Source of the DNA: Clitoria ternatea
Lineage: Eukaryota > Streptophyta > Magnoliopsida > Fabales > Fabaceae
Reading direction: 5' to 3'
DNA: 64,000 nucleotides
NCBI GenBank assembly: GCA_037962975.1
Contig: CM075669.1
Location: 114,158,501 to 114,222,500, forward strand
The position numbers and the translations under genes are program-made. Below the pieces are notes generated by a model. That model was given only the letters and a program-made list of their open reading frames with translations, made no database searches and was not told the origin of the DNA. Shown here in pieces: positions 57,858 through 64,000 of this stretch (the stretch's first letter is position 1; each line of letters begins with the position of its first letter).

Positions 57858-60800
57858 TGTAACACCTTATTATTTGCAACTAGTAATTCCAAAAATATGA
57901 GAAAATTTTTCACAAAAATAGTCACGTAACATTTGATATAGAAGGGAGCAGGCAAGGGGGGAAACAAAGAGCATTCACGCGCATATAGCAACCTACAGAG
58001 AAGCTAAGACTGGGGCCGGCTCAATGGGTTTATCATAACACACCAGCACCAGGGCGGATTACACAACACCGTTTGTTCGCTTAGACGGGGTCTGACACCG
58101 TCTAGGCGGAGTAAGGTAATGCAGCAGCGGATAGAGGGAATTCCACAAGGACAACTTTCCTTCGAGCAACACTGGTCACTCAATAGGAGGAAATAGATAA
58201 GGGAAAGATGTTAATACATTCACACGCGTAGCACTCGGAAGAAGGGCGGAGTTCGAATCATCCTACTTGGCTAGGCGGGGTATGTGTGTCCTGGGCGGAC
58301 TCCATGGCGAAGGTGGCCTGCTCAACCTTTGTCTCACACCGCCTAAACGACGTGTGGCAATGCAACATCAGACTTGAAACTCTTCAAGTAAACCTTACAC
58401 TAGCGTCTATTCGTTCCTACGGGCTGATCCTTTCTCAGAGAACTCTGGGCGTTCAGCTTCAGAAGACAGATAAAGGAAGAAGAAGGGAGATATACACATG
58501 CAGGAGTAGTTTATGAAGGAAAGAGGAAGTGATTACACCGTCATCCAGTTCGGCAAGGCACAACAACACCTGGACGGACTACTTCACAACATTCACTTAC
58601 TCAGGCGATGTCCAACACCGCCCTGCGAGACAATAATGCGATAACGGAGAAGGTACATAGGCGGAGTCTCACGTTGATATCTGCTTGCTTCAGCATGGTT
58701 CCACGCACTTGGGCGAACCGTCCTAGTTACTTGGGCGAGGGATGACACCGCCTAAGCGAGGTCAGCACAACGCCCCACAAACACAAGGGAATTTCTCAAT
58801 CAGATATGGACAAGGGTTCACTCGATAAATCCTCACGCTCGTACTTCGCTCAGAAAACGGGAAGTTACAATGTACATATGTGGTAGTAGGTTGTGGGGGA
58901 AGGAAGGGCCGAACCTATTCCGCCAAACTCAACTAATTATGACAACGCCTGGGCGGACTCAACCACAACGCCCAAAACAGAGGTCAACACCGGGGTCTGG
59001 ATTGCATTAGCATCACAACGGATAGGAAAGGATAATGGGCGGTATCTCACCCTAATAATTACTTGCTTCAGCGCGAGTCCTCACGCTTGGGCGAATTGCT
59101 CCCATACTTCGGGCGGGGTATGACTCTGCCCAAACGTATCTGACATAAGTCTTCCTAGAGACAACTCATAATTCACTTAGACTTGGCTATAACCTGCTAA
59201 ATCATGCCGTCCCTGCGTATTCATTAAAGCACAAGCATGAAACAAGGTAGCACATAGCATGTCACACACGAAACCATACATCCATATATATATAATAAGA
59301 GCATACGTCAATATTTACAAACACAAAATCAGATTTCTCCTTGTCAATAAGGTTCTATTTATCCCAAAACACCAACATCCGACATGAACCAGTCAGGACT
59401 TAATCTAACATCATATTAATTAAGCCTTCCAAACGCATCAGCACTTCGCCCAACATTCCAGCTCTGCTTCTGGTCCTCATCTCGAGAGACATTCACTGAA
59501 AAATGGCCACTGCAGGGGTGAGCATCTTAAATTTTAAATGATAGATACCGACTCAGGTTATCTGCCAATTACACAACAATACATATATGTACAACATGAT
59601 TAAAAATCAATTTCAACAACATTAACAGTAGTAGTAATATTAACAATGATAAGCACAGAAGATTTCACTTGGTTTCGCATCGTGTGTATCGGTCCGATGT
59701 TGCAACGTAGGCATCACAGCCTTTTTTATACATAGCTCTCAGCTATCAGATCAGCTCCCAGCTGCTTGGCCGTTTTACAGGTACCCAACCGTTTGTCCAC
59801 AGGTGACACCAACGCTCTCAGCGCCAACGGCGGTGTTCACAGACAGCCCGAGTCCCACTCAAGGGCTACCCCGAGTCCCACCCGAGGATTTTACAGCGTC
59901 CCACGCTGGATGACCGAAGGTAGTGTCTCACACTACGTGCTCCCAGCACAACGCATCCCATGCACCACACGCGGATTCGACGCACAACATTTATTTCATG
60001 CATGCATTCTCGCATACAAGCACATACACACACCATGCAACCAGTAGTACACATTATCCGGACTCAATATATATAGCTGCCATGCAATCAGTTATCATTC
60101 CATATTCAGATATCCACAACATTTCGTTCTATCCAGACATGTAATCAGTTTACAGCTTCATTCAACGCATGCATCATTCTAAAAATCACAAGTTTGCTCA
60201 GGCATTTCAATTCATCTCATCCTAACATGCAATCGGAGTAAGACAGCGTCAAATTTGTTTAAAGCAGGCATTTCCTATACACAACAATCTATTAAAGCAA
60301 TCGTTTCAACATATGCATTTCTATAACCCGGGGTAGCTTCAGTCAGACATTCATATCAACACAACTCAACATGTAAACTGAGATCCTGCAACACATACAT
60401 CTGTGAGAAAGGTGCTAACATGCAACACTCGTCTTTCACTCATCATGCAACTGGATTGTACACATTCACATGCAATACAATACACAATCAGAGCACGGGT
60501 ACAGCAAGCATTATCATTCGGAACCTGTTCATCACCCATGCACTTAAAATAGAAGATACTCCCCCTACCACTCGCAAAACTCCAAGGAACTTTTCTGCTT
60601 AAGGGGTGGTTCTGCTCCCTGCTGCGTCACTTGACGATCGTCCCTTCTCGTGTGGGGGTTCCACTCCACTGTAGCACCGTCACTCGACTCTTCGAAGCAG
60701 GAATGGACTGGAGGGCAGAGAAGGAAAGAGAGGAAACAAGAGAAAAGAAGAACGAAGAAGGAAGCTCGCTGGGTTTCTGCGTGAAGAGCATGACCATCAC

Positions 60801-60986
60801 CCGAATATATATATACTCGCGCGGAGTGCAGTATGGTGGGATGGGGAAACGCGATAATCCTGCCCATGCCACCATGCTTTCACGTTAATTATCCTGTTGC
60901 ATCATAGTTAATTAAATTAAGGGAGGTGTTGACTTGTTGACTTTTTATTTAGTTCCATTGCCTATAATTAAAATGGGGATGTTACA
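57858..60986 (+). repeat. Solo LTR, Ty3/gypsy type, 3.1 kb, target duplication CCAAA
   Basis: TGTAACACCTTATT to GGGGATGTTACA, with CCAAA at 57853-57857 and 60987-60991. The integrase frame resumes exactly after it. It has the same termini class as the other long LTRs but is shorter, more G+C-rich and different inside. Contains a GGGCGGA/CGCCTAGGCG motif cluster (58080-59135). Overlapping open frames on both strands (59766-60144 and 60565-60888) are chance frames in G+C-richer sequence. Confidence 0.93.
58080..59135. repeat. Cluster of GCCTAGGCGG-type motifs
   Basis: About 20 copies in both orientations: CGTCTAGGCGGAGT, GGCTAGGCGGGG, CCTGGGCGGACTC, CCGCCTAAACGA, ACTTGGGCGAACCG, CGCCTAAGCGAGG, CATAGGCGGAGTC, CTTGGGCGAATTG. 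The consensus is close to the palindrome CCGCCTAGGCGG. Confidence 0.75.
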
Positions 60987-60991
60987 CCAAA

Positions 60992-61470
60992 CATTTCTTA
61001 TTTTCATGTATTTAGATGCAAATGTTTTGTGTTAAATAATAGAAAGGATAATCTGGGGAAGTTTGATGCAAAATTTGATGAGGCAATATTTCTTGGTTAT
61101 TCATCAACTAGCAAGGCATATCGACTCTTTAATAAATGAACTTATAATATTGAAGAGTCCATTCACGTCAAATTTGATGAAGTTAACCAAAAGTCTTTGA
61201 GAAAAGAAGATGTTAATGATCTTTTAGGTACCTTTTAAGAGATGACTTTAGAGAACAAAGGAGAAGGAGAAAAGAACAATGGAGAAGAAGTAACACCAAA
61301 TGAAGAACAACAACCAAGTACTCAAAAGGAATGGATTGCATTAAAACATCATCCAATGGACAATATCATAGGTGATATATCGAAAGGTATAAGTGCTCGT
61401 CGTGCTATTAATACTTGTAATCATTTAGCTTTTGTCTCACAAATTGAACCTAAAACCATAGATAAAGCTA
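60992..61470 (+). pseudogene. SIRE-like integrase C-terminal part and linker to RT
   Basis: Continues the integrase frame: HVFRCKCFVLN, KFDAKFDEAIFLGYSSTSKAY (about 61058-61120), the typical end of Ty1/copia integrase. Then comes a charged linker (61240-61320) and HHPMDNIIGDISKGISARR (about 61350-61405), which precedes RT. In-frame TGA at about 61137 and TAA at 61238. Confidence 0.85.
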
Positions 61471-62320
61471 TTATTGATGAACATTGGATGTTGGCAATGC
61501 AAGAAGAGTTAAATCAATTTAAAAGAAACCAAGTTTGGGAACTTGTGCCAAGACCCAATGACCATCAAGTAATAGGAACTAAATGAGGTTTTACGAACAA
61601 ACTTGATGAGAATAGAATAATAACTAGAAACAAGGCTAGGCTAGTTGCTAAAGGATATAATCAAGAAGAAGGAATTGATTATGAAGAAACTCCTGTTGCT
61701 AGATTAGAAGCAATTAGACTATTGTTAGCTTTTACATGCTGTAAGGATTTTAAACTTGACCAAATGGATATTAAAAGTGCTTTCTTAAATGGATACATTC
61801 AAGAAGAAGTGAATGTAGATCAACCTCCCGGTTTTGGAAATTACTGATTTCCAAAACATGTTTTCAAGCTAAGAAAAGCCTTATATGGTTTGAAACAAGC
61901 TCCAAGAGCTTGATATGAAAGGTTGAGCAAATTTCTCTTAGAAAATGATTTTGAAAGAGGAAAAATTGATACTACATTGTTCATTATGCACAAAAAGAAT
62001 GACATACTTTTGGTTCAAGTTTATGTAGATGATATCATATTTAGTGCCACTAATGAACTACTTTGCAAAGAGTTTTCCAAGATTATGCAGGATGAATTTG
62101 AAATGTCTATGATGGGAGAACTTACCTTCTTCCTTGGACTGTAAAACAAGCAAACTAAAGAAGGGACTTTCATCAGTCAATGTAAATACTGCAAAGAACT
62201 ACTTAAAAGGTTTGAAATGGACAAAGCAAATGAAATAGCCACAACCATGAGTACATGTTATTTGGACAAAGATGAAAAGGGTAAGGACATAGAAATTATA
62301 AAATACCAAGGTATGATCAG
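61471..62320 (+). pseudogene. SIRE-like reverse transcriptase, N-terminal two thirds
   Basis: HWMLAMQEELNQFKRNQVWELV (about 61483-61548), [19 protein letters not shown] (about 61631-61690), [12 protein letters not shown] (about 61761-61795), LRKALYGLKQAPRA, the catalytic YVDD box (62022-62033, YVDDIIFSAT), and LTFFLGL. A 6-base deletion removes two codons after YEET. Four or five TGA codons stand where the family has Trp (for example before GFTNK and after APRA). RNase H is cut off by the LTR at 62321. Confidence 0.9.
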
Positions 62321-63585
62321 TGTTGGTGTATGCACTATGAGCTTTTATGCTTCTTCATTTGTATCATTTTTCTACTTATCAATAGAATAAATATTTCAGT
62401 TTAAAATTGTTTTAAAACATATTTATCCTTGGAGTAATAGGTTATATAAAAATTATTCCTAAAATGTCCCTAGTCAAGTATTTACATGGGGACATGTAAA
62501 TACACTGAGACTAGTGTGTGAGTGTACTGATGACCTGATCTCACAGATCATAGATATAGATGATATCGAGTCTTCACACAGGTACACATTAAGAGTAATG
62601 ATGTATTGGACAGACCCACCATGAGAACGTTGCATGGATCGTTACATGATTGTCATAAACGATTCTCAATGTGATAATGGTATATGTAGTCCTTCGACCT
62701 GAAGTCACTACGATTCCTACATGAAGAGTTTATTGTTTTAATACAATTAAACGTCTTCTGTAACAAGAGGACTATAAAGGTTGTGATTAGGCAATGAACA
62801 AATTATGCAGAGGGATGTGAGTGATGTAGATGGGATTTATCTCTCCTATGTGACAGGAGTGATATCCATAGGCCACTTGATGGAGTAAGACTAAGAAAAC
62901 GCATGGCCATGCTAGAAAGAATAAATATTAGATATTTATTCGGATCCAGTCTACTCCGGTATCAAGTAAAATAAATTGGGCCATACAAGGATGACGTGAC
63001 CATGCCTTGGGCAGGAATAAACATATTAAAAAAATTATTATCACTTATAGGTTATGTTGATAATATTCGGACATAATGATGCATTGCTAGATGCCGCTCT
63101 TATTTTATATTAATAATAAAATAGTTTATTATTAATATGACCGGGTATTTTACCTATAGGGTCACACACATAGAGTAAGCCCATCCGAAAATGTTGTCTT
63201 ATTTTAGTTGGACTAAAATAAAGCTATTGGGCCTAACTCATTTGGAATGAGTAAGGAGCCCACTTTTAGAGAGAACAAATTAGGTCAAAACTAAGCCTAT
63301 AAATAGAGCATAAGATGCTCATAGGCTGTTGACTCAAGTGAGACACAAATTCGCAAAAGTTGCAAGAGCTACACGCCGTCAAACTAGCAGTTGGCAAGTG
63401 TTGCGATTCTGGTGGGAGTGCTCGTGTGGACTCCTAAAGGACGAGGCTACGACTGCTTCGGAGTTCTTCAAGAGGTAATCCAAAATGAATTTCGAGATTA
63501 TTTTGTGCTTTGAAACATGGAACCTTGCAAATCCTATGGAATCCCTTTTATTTTTCCGCTGCTCATGCTTAGGGATTTCCTAACA
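62321..63585 (+). repeat. 5' LTR of a further retroelement, iMet-primed, probably Ty1/copia
   Basis: TGTTGGTGTATGC to GGGATTTCCTAACA, followed by a primer site. It lies inside the SIRE RT (after YQGMI). The 5 bp upstream are ATCAG; the partner duplication lies outside the window. This is the only long LTR here with a primer site and no interruption, and it is probably the youngest large insertion. The lineage is not determined. Confidence 0.85.
63298..63306 (+). promoter_or_regulatory. TATA box of the LTR
   Basis: TATAAATAG about 290 bases before the LTR end, with an A+T-rich upstream region, as expected for the LTR promoter. Confidence 0.65.
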
Positions 63586-63586
63586 G

Positions 63587-63599
63587 TGGTATCAGAGCC
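63587..63599 (+). promoter_or_regulatory. Primer binding site, initiator-Met tRNA type
   Basis: TGGTATCAGAGCC, one base after the LTR end AACA. Confidence 0.92.
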
Positions 63600-64000
63600 T
63601 AGGTTGCAAAACCGTGTTTTGGGCATTTGTTTATATTTTATGATGATATATTTTCGTTTGCAAGAGCTTTTGGAAAATATGATTTGCGAAATCGTTTCGT
63701 TGTTTAAAGCTTTGCAATTTTGTTTTGCGAAAATGTTTTGTGAAACTAGGATTCGAAAATGAACATGCATGATTATGTTGCTATTTTGAGTTATCGCATA
63801 TGATGCATATTATTACAATGATTAATCATGTATATGGTATGACCTCTGTTTTGGCATGATACATATAATTTTGAGTTATTCTTTATAAATTGTATATGAT
63901 GCATGTTATAGAGTTTCTCAATTTTAGTATGTATGTTGTTGCCGTTTAAATTTGTATGATGTATGAGTTTATGCAAATTTTTATATTTGATATGTGTTTT
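63600..64000 (+). other. 5' leader of the element starting at 62321
   Basis: T-rich leader. No gag frame is recognised before the window ends. Small open frames on both strands are not convincing. Confidence 0.5.

Larger units (their letters stand above)
35965..62320 (+). mobile_element. SIRE-like Ty1/copia element, interrupted three times
   Basis: 5' LTR, initiator-Met primer site, then gag (37438-37509 and 55221 onward), protease, integrase (interrupted 57858-60986) and RT (to 62320) in the Ty1/copia order (integrase before RT). Interruptions are Athila-like element 3 in gag, a solo LTR in integrase, and another element's LTR in RT. The pieces join in frame across the first two insertions, which confirms that they are one element. 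The 3' end lies beyond the window. The assignment to the SIRE/Maximus lineage rests on the long gag with a C-terminal coiled-coil region and the LTR layout. Confidence 0.85.

Noticed and set aside
59766..60888. Open frames in the 3.1 kb solo LTR
   Set aside because: Both strands are open in the same stretch, no family features are visible, and the region lies within LTR boundaries fixed by a CCAAA duplication.

Overview
This window is plant nuclear DNA, A+T-rich, and consists of nested, decayed LTR retrotransposons. I found no host protein gene, tRNA or rRNA gene. The pol domain types, the tRNA-Asp-like and initiator-Met-like primer sites, the very long LTRs and the SIRE-type Ty1/copia gag point to a flowering plant, most likely a eudicot. 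A legume is a guess, not shown.

Layout. Positions 1-9745 hold two head-to-tail copies of a very long Ty3/gypsy LTR family (called X here), followed by a fragment of a chromovirus-like gag (9751-10393). From about 10394 to 22491 runs Athila-like element 1 on the + strand: gag, protease, RT, RNase H, integrase and a short extra ORF. Its integrase end is split by a 5.2 kb solo LTR (16148-21322). A third X LTR starts at 22492 and is split by Athila-like element 2 (25899-35769, duplicated site GGTGG), which itself carries a 2.9 kb solo LTR (30902-33821, duplicated ATCTT). At 35965 a SIRE-like Ty1/copia element begins. Its gag is split by Athila-like element 3 on the - strand (37510-55215, duplicated GTGAG), which contains a 4.75 kb solo LTR (42380-47130, duplicated TGTAC). 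The SIRE integrase is split by a 3.1 kb solo LTR (57858-60986, duplicated CCAAA), and its RT is cut by the LTR of another iMet-primed element starting at 62321. The deepest nesting is five layers.

All coding regions are broken by stops and frameshifts. Element 2 is a gag-protease-only derivative: the RT, RNase H and integrase block is absent and gag-protease joins the usual post-pol sequence just after a stop codon. Elements 1 and 3 each carry a different extra ORF between integrase and the 3' LTR.

The most interesting signal is not a gene. Several unrelated LTR families here each carry a cluster of their own short motif, usually palindromic and repeated about 5-25 times. Examples are TTGAATCGATTCAA, GTAATCGATTAC, ATGAATCAATTCAT, CACGCTTAAGCGTG with GCGTATGTACGC, AACCACTGGCCGTGGTT, and GCCTAGGCGG. 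Two homologous solo LTRs carry different motifs at the same place with conserved flanks, as if the whole set had been replaced together. In elements 2 and 3 the motif occurs both in the LTRs and just downstream of the polyprotein. All homology statements come from reading the sequence by eye; none was tested with a search.
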